In this document: positions 1-5,916 of the stretch, piece after piece | Position numbering within the stretch: the first letter of the stretch is position 1 | How the letters are laid out: the number at the start of each line of letters is the position of its first letter | From: Pseudonocardia sp. | GTDB lineage: Bacteria > Actinomycetota > Actinomycetes > Mycobacteriales > Pseudonocardiaceae | Length of the DNA stretch: 13,219 nt | Reading direction: 5' to 3' | NCBI GenBank assembly: GCA_030147065.1 | Contig: JASLAP010000395.1 | Span: 1-13,219 of the forward strand | Translations under genes and position numbers: made by a program | The notes under the pieces: model-generated | The model's database searches: none | Told to the model about the DNA's origin: nothing | The model's input: the letters and a program-made list of their open reading frames with translations, nothing else

Positions 1-214
1 AGGGCGTGTCGGCGAACCCGCGCATGGCCCGCTCGACGACCGGGGCCAGGGCCGGCACCACGATGCCCGGGGCCGCCCACGGCTGGCGCTCCCGGACCAG
101 CAGGTGGGCGAGCAGGTCGCGGGTGTTCCAGCCCTCGCACAAGGTCGGCTTGTCGGGGCCGACCCGCTCGAACTCGTCACAGATGGCGGCGCGCTCGTCA
201 GCAGCGAGGTTCAT
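1..214 (-). CDS. TIGR03085-type metal-binding (DinB/maleylpyruvate isomerase-like) protein, 3' end cut by window
   Basis: Only the N-terminal 71 codons are in the window; the gene runs off the left edge. The translation begins MNLAADERAAICDEF and contains VGPDKPTLCEGW, TRDLLAHLLVRERQP and APGIVVPALAPVVERAM. This pattern (GPxAPTLCxGW, then DLxAHLxxRE) is what I know from the actinobacterial TIGR03085 family, a DinB-like four-helix bundle. The histidine in LLAHLLVRE is the usual first metal ligand of the fold. No substrate is known to me. ATG at 214-212 is chosen because the family motif starts soon after it and because a -10-like TAGGTT (221-226 on the opposite strand) sits exactly 6 nt upstream, which suggests a leaderless transcript. 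It lies 40 bp downstream of thyX on the same strand, separated by a GC hairpin. The family assignment is from memory of the pattern. Confidence 0.75.
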   Translation of the reverse strand, partial: MNLAADERAAICDEFERVGPDKPTLCEGWNTRDLLAHLLVRERQPWAAPGIVVPALAPVVERAMRGFADTP

Positions 215-220
215 GCCCCG

Positions 221-226
221 AACCTA
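221..226 (-). promoter_or_regulatory. Putative -10 element of a leaderless promoter for the TIGR03085-type gene
   Basis: On the minus strand the hexamer TAGGTT is followed by exactly 6 nt and then ATG at 214. This places the expected transcription start on the start codon. No convincing -35 is visible, and no Shine-Dalgarno sequence precedes the ATG, which fits leaderless initiation. Confidence 0.5.
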
Positions 227-229
227 TCT

Positions 230-247
230 GCGCGCCACCGGGCGCGC
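230..247. terminator. GC hairpin between thyX and the downstream gene
   Basis: GCGCGCC (230-236) and GGCGCGC (241-247) form a perfect 7-bp stem with loop ACCG, 8 nt beyond the thyX stop. There is no T-tract on the minus-strand exit side, so it is at best an actinobacterial-type terminator or attenuator between thyX and the TIGR03085-type gene. Confidence 0.4.
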
Positions 248-254
248 GCTGCGG

Positions 255-1007
255 TCAGCCCTCGGTGACGAACGGGCTGGAGGCGATCTCGGTGCCGTCG
301 TCCAGCACGCCCAGCTCGAAGTCGCTGAACACGTTGGGCACCTCGCGCTGCAACTGGCGCAGGCACTCGACGGCCAGGGCGCGGATCTCGACGTCGGCGT
401 GCTCGGTGGCGCGCATCGCGATGAAGTGCCGCCAGGCCCGGAAGTTCCCGGTGACCACGATGCGGGTCTCGGTGGCGTTGGGCAGGATCGCCCGCGCGGC
501 CTGCCGGGCCTGCTTGCGGCGCAGCGTGCCGTTGGGGACGTCGGCGAACCGCTTCTCCAGGCCCTCCAGCAGCGCCTCGTACGCCTGGACCGACGCCTTC
601 GCCGCCTCGGCGAACAGCTCGTGCAGCTCCGGGTCGGCCGCGATGACGTCCGGTTCGACCATGGCCGCGTCGCGCTCGGGCACGTAGCGCTGGGACAGCT
701 GGCTGTAGGAGAAGTGCCGGTGCCGGATCAGCTCGTGGGTGAGGCTGCGCGAGACACCGGTCAGGTAGAAGCTGACCGTCCCGTGCTCGAGCACCGACAG
801 GTGCCCGACCTCCAGGATGTGCCGCAGGTACCCGGCGTTGGTCGCGGTGGCCGGGTTCGGCTTGCTCCAGGACTGGTAGCAGGCCCGGCCGGCGAACTCG
901 GCGAGCGCCTGCCCGCCGTCGGCGTCGGTGTCCCACGGCACGCCGGGTGGGGCGACGAACTCGGTCTTGGCGACGAGGTGAACAGCCAGAGGCACGGAGT
1001 CCGCCAT
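255..1007 (-). CDS. thyX: FAD-dependent thymidylate synthase ThyX
   Basis: Flavin-dependent methylation of dUMP to dTMP with methylenetetrahydrofolate as carbon donor and NADPH as reductant; cytoplasmic homotetramer. The signature RHRX7S is intact (RHRHFSYSQLS, residues 95-105, followed by QRY). Other family blocks are FAGRACYQSWSKPNP near residue 38, THELIRHRH, and NATETRIVVTGNFRAWRHFIAMRATEHAD in the C-terminal third. The 250-residue length equals that of the mycobacterial enzyme as I recall it, and the sequence resembles it along its whole length. The ATG at 1007 (MADSVPLAVHL) is chosen because it matches the family N-terminus; an in-frame start at 1064 would add 19 unconserved residues. 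There is no Shine-Dalgarno sequence, but TACGCT lies 7 nt upstream. It is divergent from the RHH gene (119 bp apart). Whether the genome also has thyA cannot be seen here. Confidence 0.97.
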   Translation of the reverse strand: MADSVPLAVHLVAKTEFVAPPGVPWDTDADGGQALAEFAGRACYQSWSKPNPATATNAGYLRHILEVGHLSVLEHGTVSFYLTGVSRSLTHELIRHRHFSYSQLSQRYVPERDAAMVEPDVIAADPELHELFAEAAKASVQAYEALLEGLEKRFADVPNGTLRRKQARQAARAILPNATETRIVVTGNFRAWRHFIAMRATEHADVEIRALAVECLRQLQREVPNVFSDFELGVLDDGTEIASSPFVTEG

Positions 1008-1014
1008 GTCCGGC

Positions 1015-1020
1015 AGCGTA
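1015..1020 (-). promoter_or_regulatory. Putative -10 element for thyX (near-leaderless)
   Basis: TACGCT on the minus strand fits the actinobacterial TANNNT -10 pattern and ends 7 nt before the thyX ATG. The mRNA would then start at or one base before the start codon. No good -35 is seen at 16-19 nt spacing, so this is a moderate inference. Confidence 0.4.
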
Positions 1021-1091
1021 GAGCGGCACCGCCAGTGATCGTGCGCTACCCCTGTCACCCGCACTGGGTCACCACGACATCACGGTGGCGC

Positions 1092-1120
1092 TTGACTGGC
1101 GTCACATCTGACGCCACAGT
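1092..1120 (+). promoter_or_regulatory. Leaderless promoter of the RHH-DUF4097 operon
   Basis: TTGACT (1092-1097) matches the -35 consensus at 5 of 6 positions. A 17-nt spacer leads to CACAGT (1115-1120), a -10-like hexamer with the conserved A2 and T6. Six nucleotides later is the A of ATG 1127, the expected transcription start. No Shine-Dalgarno sequence precedes the ATG. The spacing is ideal for a sigma-70-type promoter of a leaderless mRNA. Confidence 0.65.
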
Positions 1121-1127
1121 GGTGTCA
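1097..1127 (+). promoter_or_regulatory. Dyad operator plus third half-site over the RHH-DUF4097 promoter
   Basis: TGGCGTCA (1097-1104) and TGACGCCA (1109-1116) form a perfect 8-bp inverted repeat around CATC. It fills nearly all of the -35/-10 spacer and touches both hexamers. A third half-site, TGGTGTCA (1120-1127, 7 of 8 identical), overlaps the start codon at an 11-nt step, close to one helical turn. A protein bound here would exclude RNA polymerase. The first gene of the operon encodes a ribbon-helix-helix domain, so autorepression is the natural guess, but nothing in the sequence proves which protein binds. Confidence 0.6.
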
Positions 1128-1681
1128 TGGATCTGAGCAAGTACGTCACACAGCTGCGGGAGGACCTGCTGTCCGCCGCGGCCGCGGGCGACGAGCAGAC
1201 CCGCAACACCGCGGCCCTGCTCGGCTCCGCGATCGAGCCGGCCGCCCGGCTGGCGATCATGAACGCGCTGTCCGACCTGGCGGCGGAGGTCACCGCCGCG
1301 CTGGAGGACCGCGAGGTCGAGGTGCGCCTCGACGGCCGGGACGTGCGCGTCGCGGTCACCGGCGAGCGGGCCGAGGAGCCACCGCCGGAGGACCCGCCGT
1401 CGTTCCCCGGGTTCGGGCCCGGCGGCTTTCCGGGCGGCGCCGACACCGGTGACATCAGCCGCATCACGCTGCGGCTGGTCGAGCAGATCAAGGGCCAGGC
1501 CGAGCGGGCCGCCGCCGCGCAGGGGGTGTCGCTGAACTCCTGGGTCGCCCAGGCCGTGCAGGGCGCCCTGATGGGCAACGACCCCCGCCGCGGCCACCGC
1601 GAGAGCCGCCGCGAGGACCGGCAGGAGCGCAGGAAGGGCGACCGCGACAGCCGTCGCCTCCGCGGCTGGGTGGAGGGGTGA
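1127..1681 (+). CDS. Ribbon-helix-helix (HicB/Arc-like) protein upstream of DUF4097
   Basis: A 184-residue protein in three parts. Residues 1-80 are a mostly helical N-terminal region (MDLSKYVTQLREDLL, then IEPAARLAIMNALSDLAAEVTAAL) ending in two short predicted strands (VEVRLDG, VRVAVTG). Residues 83-108 are a Pro/Gly-rich linker. Residues 110-147 (DISRITLRLVEQIK, QGVSLNSWVAQAVQGAL) have the strand-helix-helix pattern of RHH DNA-binding domains seen in HicB-type antitoxins. The C-terminus (152-180) is an Arg-rich charged tail. I recall similar two-gene pairs with DUF4097 in other actinobacteria, but no experimental function. No HicA-like toxin is adjacent, so this is probably not a classical toxin-antitoxin pair. 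Its stop TGA overlaps the GTG of the next gene (GTGA), implying translational coupling. The start is fixed by the leaderless promoter. A transcriptional role is inferred. Confidence 0.75.
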   Translation: MDLSKYVTQLREDLLSAAAAGDEQTRNTAALLGSAIEPAARLAIMNALSDLAAEVTAALEDREVEVRLDGRDVRVAVTGERAEEPPPEDPPSFPGFGPGGFPGGADTGDISRITLRLVEQIKGQAERAAAAQGVSLNSWVAQAVQGALMGNDPRRGHRESRREDRQERRKGDRDSRRLRGWVEG

Positions 1682-2772
1682 GCGACCCGATGAACTTCGA
1701 CAAGGACTTCGACAAGGACCCCGGCCAGGACTCCGGCAAGGACTCCGGCAAGGACTCCGGCAAGGACTTCGACCCGTACGGCGAGGACGCCGTCGAGGAC
1801 TTCGCGAGCCGGTTCGAGAAGGCCTTCGGCTCCGGCGCGGGGGCTCCGGCCGACCCCGACGTCGCCGACCTGGTCCGCCAGCAGAACTGGCCTGCGTCGG
1901 GCCCGGCGGAGCTGGAGGTGGCCCTCGACGTCGGCCGGATCACCGTGCGCCTGGAGGAGCAGGACGAGGGCGAGGTCCGGGTCGAGGTCCGGCACGACCC
2001 CGCCGCCGGCACCGGCTGGGCGCAGGGCATGCGCACCGTGCTGTCCTTCCTGGGCACCCAGCAGTTCGGCCCCGACCCCGACTTCTTCAACGTCTCCGGG
2101 CTGGCCACCGAGGCCGTCCGGGCGACCCGGATCGAGTGGTCGGAGGCTGGCCGCCGGCTCGTCGTGCGCTCACCCGGCGACCTGCCACTGCGCGCGGTAC
2201 CGCTGGCGATCACCGTGAGCGCGCCGCCGCAGTCGCGGCTGGCCGCCCGGGCGGGCGCCGGTGACGTGCAGGTGACCGGGTCGGCCGGCTGGGCCGCGGT
2301 CCGCACCGGCAGCGGCACGGCGTCCGTGCAGGCCGTGGACGGCGACGCCGACGTGGTGGCCGGCAGCGGCGACATCGACCTCGGACCGGTGACCGGGCGG
2401 GCGCGGGTGCGTTCCGGCTCGGGCGCGGTGCGGCTGGCCGCCGTCGGCGGGCCCACCGAGGTCAAGTCCGGCAGCGGCGACATCACCGTCGGCGAGGTCG
2501 GGGCCGACCTCGGCCTGCGCACCGGGTCCGGTGACATCATCGTGCACGACGCCCGGTCCGGCCGGATCGACGTCACGACCGGCTCGGGCGGGCTGCGGAT
2601 CGGCGTGCACCCCGGGGTGGGCGCCGAACTGGACCTGTCCACCGGGTCCGGCAAGGCCCGCAGCGACCTGGAGGTCGGCGACCGGGCCCCGGAGCAGCCG
2701 GTGGCGCTGCGGGTGCGCGGCCGCAGCGGCAGCGGGGACGTCCTGGTCACCCGGGCCGCGGTGACGACCTGA
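1678..2772 (+). CDS. DUF4097 (toastrack) beta-repeat protein
   Basis: A 364-residue protein without signal peptide or membrane segment, so probably cytoplasmic. Residues 7-30 are six 4-residue repeats (FDKD, FDKD, PGQD, then SGKD three times), followed by an acidic stretch. Residues 80-160 form a beta-rich lead-in (LEVALDVGRITVRL, EVRVEVRHD). Residues 175-360 hold serial strands with recurring GSG turns (RTGSGTASV, VAGSGDIDL, RSGSGAVRL, KSGSGDITV, RTGSGDIIV, TTGSGGLRI, STGSGKA, RSGSGDVLV), the hallmark of DUF4097 beta-solenoids. The function of the family is not established. The GTG at 1678 overlaps the previous stop by 4 nt; GGAGG at 1672-1676 is too close to it, so ATG 1690 (MNFDKDF) is an alternative start. 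It is cotranscribed with the RHH gene and ends before two strong hairpins. Confidence 0.85.
   Translation: MSDPMNFDKDFDKDPGQDSGKDSGKDSGKDFDPYGEDAVEDFASRFEKAFGSGAGAPADPDVADLVRQQNWPASGPAELEVALDVGRITVRLEEQDEGEVRVEVRHDPAAGTGWAQGMRTVLSFLGTQQFGPDPDFFNVSGLATEAVRATRIEWSEAGRRLVVRSPGDLPLRAVPLAITVSAPPQSRLAARAGAGDVQVTGSAGWAAVRTGSGTASVQAVDGDADVVAGSGDIDLGPVTGRARVRSGSGAVRLAAVGGPTEVKSGSGDITVGEVGADLGLRTGSGDIIVHDARSGRIDVTTGSGGLRIGVHPGVGAELDLSTGSGKARSDLEVGDRAPEQPVALRVRGRSGSGDVLVTRAAVTT
1696..1767 (+). repeat. Six 12-bp in-frame tandem repeats in the DUF4097 gene
   Basis: Six consecutive 12-nt units encode (F/P/S)-(D/G)-(K/Q)-D; the last three (S-G-K-D) are essentially identical at the DNA level. Repeats of identical 12-mers can expand or contract without frameshift, so the length of this N-terminal tail may vary among strains. 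Confidence 0.85.
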
Positions 2773-2854
2773 CGGATCGAGACATCTGTCGCGTATCAGC
2801 GCGGGTCGCCGTACGTCCTGACTGATGTCGGCCTGCGTCACCAGACCACCTGGC

Positions 2855-2876
2855 CGGCGGATCGGGGGATCCGCCG
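2855..2876. terminator. Hairpin downstream of the DUF4097 gene
   Basis: GGCGGATC (2856-2863) and GATCCGCC (2868-2875) are perfect complements around GGGG; one more C-G pair closes the stem to 9 bp. It lies about 80 bp past the DUF4097 stop and just before the larger hairpin at 2881-2918. A terminator for the plus-strand operon is likely, although no T-run follows. Confidence 0.6.
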
Positions 2877-2880
2877 CTCC

Positions 2881-2918
2881 CCGGGTTGACCGTCCGCTCC
2901 CGCGGGCGGTCAACCCGG
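2881..2918. terminator. Strong bidirectional terminator between convergent genes
   Basis: The arms CCGGGTTGACCG (2881-2892) and CGGTCAACCCGG (2907-2918) are perfectly complementary. The pairing continues inward with one T-G wobble and CCGC/GCGG, giving about 17 bp and a TCCC loop. The right arm contains the TGA stop of the minus-strand glycosylase (2912-2910). It sits exactly between the ends of two convergent operons, so it can serve both. Confidence 0.75.
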
Positions 2919-4169
2919 CGGGAGGGTGACGGTGGCCCTCCGGGGGTCGAGCGCGGCCGTGAGCGGCGCGGCGAGATCGCCCCGCTCGCCGACCACGACA
3001 TCGTCGAGGCCCAGCCACTCGGCCATGGTGCGCAGCTCGGCGGCCAGTTCGGCGGCGACCCGCGGCACGTCGACGGCGGGCTCGGTGAAGGCGCCGGGCA
3101 CCCGCAGCACCCCGGCGACCCGGTCGGCCTTGAGGTCGACCCGGCCCACCAGCTCGCCGTCGAGCAGGAACGGGAACACGTAGTAGCCGTACTGCCGCTT
3201 GGGCTCGGGCACGTAGATCTCGATGCGGTAGCGGAAGCCGAACATCCGCTCGGTGCGGTCGCGCTCCCAGATCAGCGGGTCGAACGGGCAGAGCAGGGCG
3301 CGGCCGGTGACCCGCCGGGGCACCCGTACCCCGGCCGCCCGGTAGGCGGGGTGCCGCCAGCCGCGCACGGTGACCGGGGCGAGCTGGCCGGCGTCGACCA
3401 GCTCGGCCACCGCCGCCTGGCTGCGGGCCGGGGCGAGGCGGTAGTAGTCGCGCAGATCGGGCTCGGTGGCCACGCCCAGCGCCGAGGCCGAGCGCAGGAC
3501 CAGCGCCCGGGCCGCCACGTCGTCGTCGACCGGGGGCAGGGCCAGCACCTCGGGCGGCAGCACCCGCTCGGGCAGGTCGTAGAGCCGCTGGAAGTGCCGC
3601 CGGGTGCCGGTGGTGAGCCGGCCGAGGCCGAACAGGTACTCGCAGATCCGCTTGACGTCCGAGCGCTCCCACCAGCTCGCCCCGGGCGGGCGCGGCCGGG
3701 CCGACCCGCCGAGGGCCTGCTCCAGCTCCCCCGCGCCCACCGGGCCCAGCTCCTTCACCGCGGCCAGCACGTCGTCGACCAGGGCCGGGTGCTGGTCGGC
3801 CAGCGCGCCGTAGTGCCGCCACCAGCCCGGGCTCTTGGCCTGGCTGAGCAGCAGCGGCCAGTCGGCCACCGGCAGCAGGCTGGCCTCGTGGGCCCAGTAC
3901 TCGACCAGCAGCCGCGGGCGCCGCGCCGAGTGCGCCCAGGCCGCGTCGTCGACCAGGGACCGGTTGTAGGGGCCGAGCCGGCTGAACAGCGGCATGTAGT
4001 GCGCGCGGACCGCGACGTTGACCGAGTCGAGCTGGAGCAGGCGGATGCGGTCGAGAGTGCGCAGCAGGTGGCGGCGGGTCGCCGGCCCGGACGGGCGCGG
4101 ATCGGCGAAGCCCTGCGCGGCCAGCGCTGCGCGGCGGGCCACGTCGGGGCTCATCGTCTCCGGACTCAC
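2910..4169 (-). CDS. ycaQ: YcaQ-type winged-helix DNA crosslink glycosylase
   Basis: A 419-residue protein of the HTH_42/AlkZ-YcaQ family: monofunctional DNA glycosylases that unhook interstrand crosslinks and excise bulky alkylpurines. The N-terminal winged-helix region contains RLLQLDSVNVAVRAHY, whose Q46-L47-D48 matches the Q-x-D catalytic motif of the YcaQ branch (AlkZ has Q-x-Q). Other blocks shared with E. coli YcaQ, as I recall that protein, are FSRLGPYNRSLVD, EYWAHEASLLP, FQRLYDLPERVLPPE, CPFDPLIWERDR and PKRQYGYYVFPFLLDGELVGRVDLK. The length is close to the usual 410. I chose GTG 4169: it overlaps the exporter stop (GTGA) and puts the conserved AAQGF block at the same distance from the start as in E. 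coli. ATG 4154 is the alternative. It probably depends on the exporter's promoter and on translational coupling. Confidence 0.9.
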   Translation of the reverse strand: MSPETMSPDVARRAALAAQGFADPRPSGPATRRHLLRTLDRIRLLQLDSVNVAVRAHYMPLFSRLGPYNRSLVDDAAWAHSARRPRLLVEYWAHEASLLPVADWPLLLSQAKSPGWWRHYGALADQHPALVDDVLAAVKELGPVGAGELEQALGGSARPRPPGASWWERSDVKRICEYLFGLGRLTTGTRRHFQRLYDLPERVLPPEVLALPPVDDDVAARALVLRSASALGVATEPDLRDYYRLAPARSQAAVAELVDAGQLAPVTVRGWRHPAYRAAGVRVPRRVTGRALLCPFDPLIWERDRTERMFGFRYRIEIYVPEPKRQYGYYVFPFLLDGELVGRVDLKADRVAGVLRVPGAFTEPAVDVPRVAAELAAELRTMAEWLGLDDVVVGERGDLAAPLTAALDPRRATVTLPPG

Positions 4170-5122
4170 CCCGGTGATGGTGCCAGCGCCGTCCGACGTT
4201 TCCGGGACGGGCGCTCGGCCAGGATCACCAGCACCACCGCCACCAGCACCACGCCGCCGCCGGCGAGTTGCAACGCCGAGAACCGCTCCCCCACCACCAG
4301 CACGCCGAGCAGCACCGCGATCACCGGGTTGACGTAGGCGTAGGTGGCGACCGTGGACACCGGGAGCGAGGCCAGCGCGTAGGCGTAGGCGCTGAACGCG
4401 CCCAGCGACACCACCACCGCCATGTACGCCCAGGCCCACCACGCCGTCGGCGAGACGGTCGCGAGGTCGACCCGGTCGCCGGCGGACAGGCTGACCACGG
4501 TCAACACCATCCCGCCGGCCAGCATCTGCACCGCGGCCAGCGCGAACGGGTTGGCCGGGACCGGCAGCCGGGTGGTGGCGAAGGTGCCCGACGCCCAGCC
4601 CAGCGCGGCCAGCACCACCAGCCACGGCCCCCACCACGCGCTGCCGACGGTCCCACCGGAGCCCGCCGACGGACCGGCGAGCAGCAGCAGCGCCAGCCCC
4701 GCCACCCCCACCGCCACACCGCCGACGGTGGCCATCCGGGGCCGGTCGCCGGTCAGCGCGCGCAGCACCACGATGTGCAGCGGCACCGAGGCGACCAGCA
4801 GCGCGGCCAGCCCCGAGGCGACGTGCTGCTGGCCCAGCGCGACCAGCCCGTTCCCCCAGGCCGGCAGCAGCAACCCGGACAGCGCCGCGGTGCCCAGCTG
4901 CGCCCGGCTCATCGCGAACGCCCCGCGCCCGGCGACGACGAGCACCACCCCGGCCAGCAGGCAGCCGCCGACCAGGAACCGGGCGGCCCCGGCGAGCAGC
5001 GGCGGGACGTCGGTGATGATCAGCCGGTTGGCCAGGTAGGTGGACCCCCACAGCAGGTAGACCACGCCCAGCGCGAGCCAGGCCACCGTCCCGGCCGGAC
5101 GGGGCTCCACGTCGTTGCGCAC
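4166..5122 (-). CDS. EamA/DMT-superfamily transporter (10-TM exporter, YedA-like)
   Basis: A 318-residue integral membrane protein with about ten hydrophobic segments in two EamA repeats. The first repeat opens with VAWLALGVVYLLWGSTYLANRLII, the second with WLVVLAALGWASGTFATTRL. The characteristic YAYVNPVIAVLLGVLVVGERFS block falls in the last two helices, and the C-terminus is basic (RPSRKRRTALA), consistent with a cytoplasmic end. DMT exporters of this type expel amino acids, metabolites or drugs; the substrate cannot be read from sequence. GTG 5122 (VRNDVEPRPAG) is chosen because it directly precedes the first helix and lies 6 nt after a -10-like hexamer; extending to 5323 would add low-complexity residues. 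Its stop overlaps the start of the YcaQ-type gene, suggesting coordinated production of exporter and repair enzyme. Confidence 0.9.
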   Translation of the reverse strand: MRNDVEPRPAGTVAWLALGVVYLLWGSTYLANRLIITDVPPLLAGAARFLVGGCLLAGVVLVVAGRGAFAMSRAQLGTAALSGLLLPAWGNGLVALGQQHVASGLAALLVASVPLHIVVLRALTGDRPRMATVGGVAVGVAGLALLLLAGPSAGSGGTVGSAWWGPWLVVLAALGWASGTFATTRLPVPANPFALAAVQMLAGGMVLTVVSLSAGDRVDLATVSPTAWWAWAYMAVVVSLGAFSAYAYALASLPVSTVATYAYVNPVIAVLLGVLVVGERFSALQLAGGGVVLVAVVLVILAERPSRKRRTALAPSPG

Positions 5123-5125
5123 GCC

Positions 5126-5157
5126 CAGACGTTGCCATGACCAACGTCTGATGTCCC
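5126..5157 (-). promoter_or_regulatory. Promoter and palindromic operator of the exporter-glycosylase operon
   Basis: On the minus strand GGGACA (5157-5152), a 17-nt spacer, CAACGT (5134-5129) and 6 nt lead to GTG 5122, a leaderless-type layout. Overlapping it is a perfect inverted repeat, CAGACGTTG (5126-5134) and CAACGTCTG (5142-5150), with a 7-nt centre. The palindrome covers the -10 and most of the spacer, the position of a repressor site. The cognate regulator is not identifiable in this window. Confidence 0.55.
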
Positions 5158-5392
5158 CCGGTTCGCACGCGCTGACCGGCCCCCATCGCTGCTGCCGCCG
5201 CTCCCGCCGGCCCTCACTCCACTCGCCCGGACGGGCGGGGCCGGAGGCGAGGTCGGCCGAGCGAGAGGGCCGAACTGGGCTCGGCCCGGTCCGGCCGAGC
5301 TGGGCTGGGTCAGCGGGCGGCACCGGCCGGCGACAGCTCGGCCGTCACTTGCCGGCACCGGCCCCGTGTGCAGCGATCACGGGATGGGCGGA
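5158..5392. other. GC-rich intergenic region without a supportable gene
   Basis: About 235 bp between the exporter promoter and the VOC stop. No reading frame here looks like a protein. It contains short reiterated words: GGCCGAGC at 5255-5262 and 5293-5300, with its complement GCTCGGCC at 5279-5286. The last two form an 8-bp hairpin with a 6-nt loop (5279-5300). GGCACCGGCC occurs at 5319-5328 and 5354-5363. Confidence 0.5.
5363..5383 (-). terminator. Possible weak terminator of the VOC gene
   Basis: CCCGTG (5363-5368) and CACGGG (5378-5383) form a perfect 6-bp stem with a 9-nt loop, starting 9 nt beyond the VOC stop on the minus strand. The stem is short and has no T-tract. Confidence 0.3.
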
Positions 5393-5881
5393 TCAGGAGT
5401 CGGGCTCGCCTGCGGTCGGGAGGTTCTTCATCACGTCGTCGAAGTCGGCGTTGCGGCCCGACCACCGCGGGGCGGTGTAGGTGATCGGCAGGCCGTCCGG
5501 GTCGGTGACGGTGACGTCGGTCGTGTTCCAGGGCGTGTCCACCGGGCCGACGACGTCCGCGCCGGCCGCCCGGGCCTGCTCGGCGATCCCGGCCAGGGAC
5601 CCCGGCTCGGCGGCGAAGGCGAGCCCCAGGCCGACCCCGGCGCGGACCTCGCCGCGCGCCCGGACGATCAGGATGTCCTGGTAGCGCCAGCGACGCAGGT
5701 GCACCAGGACGGGGGCGCCGTCCGGGCCGGGGATGGCGGCGAGCTCGATGAAGTCCAGCGCCCCGGTGTAGAAGCGGCGGCTGCGCTCGAGGTCGGCCAC
5801 CTCGGCCCGGACGAACATCGGCATCGGGTAGACGGTGGTGTCGATCACCGGATCGATCGAGGGGACGGGTGTCGCGGTCAT
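5393..5881 (-). CDS. VOC-superfamily (glyoxalase/bleomycin-resistance-like) protein
   Basis: A 162-residue single-domain protein of the vicinal-oxygen-chelate fold. The first betaalphabetabetabeta module is PMFVRAEVADLERSRRFYTGALDFIELAAI with the usual xSxxFYtxxLgF pattern; the second holds GLAFAAEPGSLAGIAEQARAAGADVVGPVDTPWNTTDVTVTDPDGLPITYTAP, ending in the typical DPDGxxxxy segment. Whether the metal-binding His/Glu set is complete cannot be judged without alignment, so no reaction is assigned. Small VOC proteins include drug-binding resistance proteins, lyases and dioxygenases. ATG 5881 (MTATPVPSID) is the most likely start. It is divergent from the GNAT gene (87 bp apart), with a strong palindrome beginning 15 bp upstream of its ATG that suggests specific regulation. 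Confidence 0.85.
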   Translation of the reverse strand: MTATPVPSIDPVIDTTVYPMPMFVRAEVADLERSRRFYTGALDFIELAAIPGPDGAPVLVHLRRWRYQDILIVRARGEVRAGVGLGLAFAAEPGSLAGIAEQARAAGADVVGPVDTPWNTTDVTVTDPDGLPITYTAPRWSGRNADFDDVMKNLPTAGEPDS

Positions 5882-5895
5882 GGCCTCGACCGTGC

Positions 5896-5916
5896 CGGTT
5901 GACGCAGCGTCAACCG
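5896..5916. promoter_or_regulatory. 21-bp palindrome between divergent VOC and GNAT genes, probable operator
   Basis: CGGTTGACGC (5896-5905) and GCGTCAACCG (5907-5916) are perfect complements around a single A. Toward the VOC gene, a possible -35 TTGCGG (5919-5914) and -10 CACGGT (5894-5889) are separated by a 19-nt spacer that contains most of the dyad. Long 19-nt spacers with an internal dyad are typical of MerR-family-controlled promoters. No MerR gene is in the window, so the regulator family is a guess. Confidence 0.55.

Noticed and set aside
1127..2772. The RHH-DUF4097 pair as a classical HicAB-type toxin-antitoxin system
   Set aside because: The RHH domain is HicB-like, but no small HicA-type dsRNA-binding-fold protein is adjacent. 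The partner is a large beta-repeat protein and the RHH protein has an extra helical N-terminus.
1488..3822. Long minus-strand open frames opposite the DUF4097 gene and over the glycosylase
   Set aside because: Their repetitive Ser/Pro/Arg content mirrors the GSG and SGKD repeats of the real gene on the plus strand, or is an out-of-frame reading of the glycosylase.
2910..5186. A 758-codon minus-strand open frame spanning the glycosylase and most of the exporter region
   Set aside because: Only the part up to 4169 is the YcaQ-type protein. The upstream part is an out-of-frame Arg/Gly/Ala-rich shadow of the exporter gene, which lies in another frame with clear membrane segments. It is not a fusion protein.
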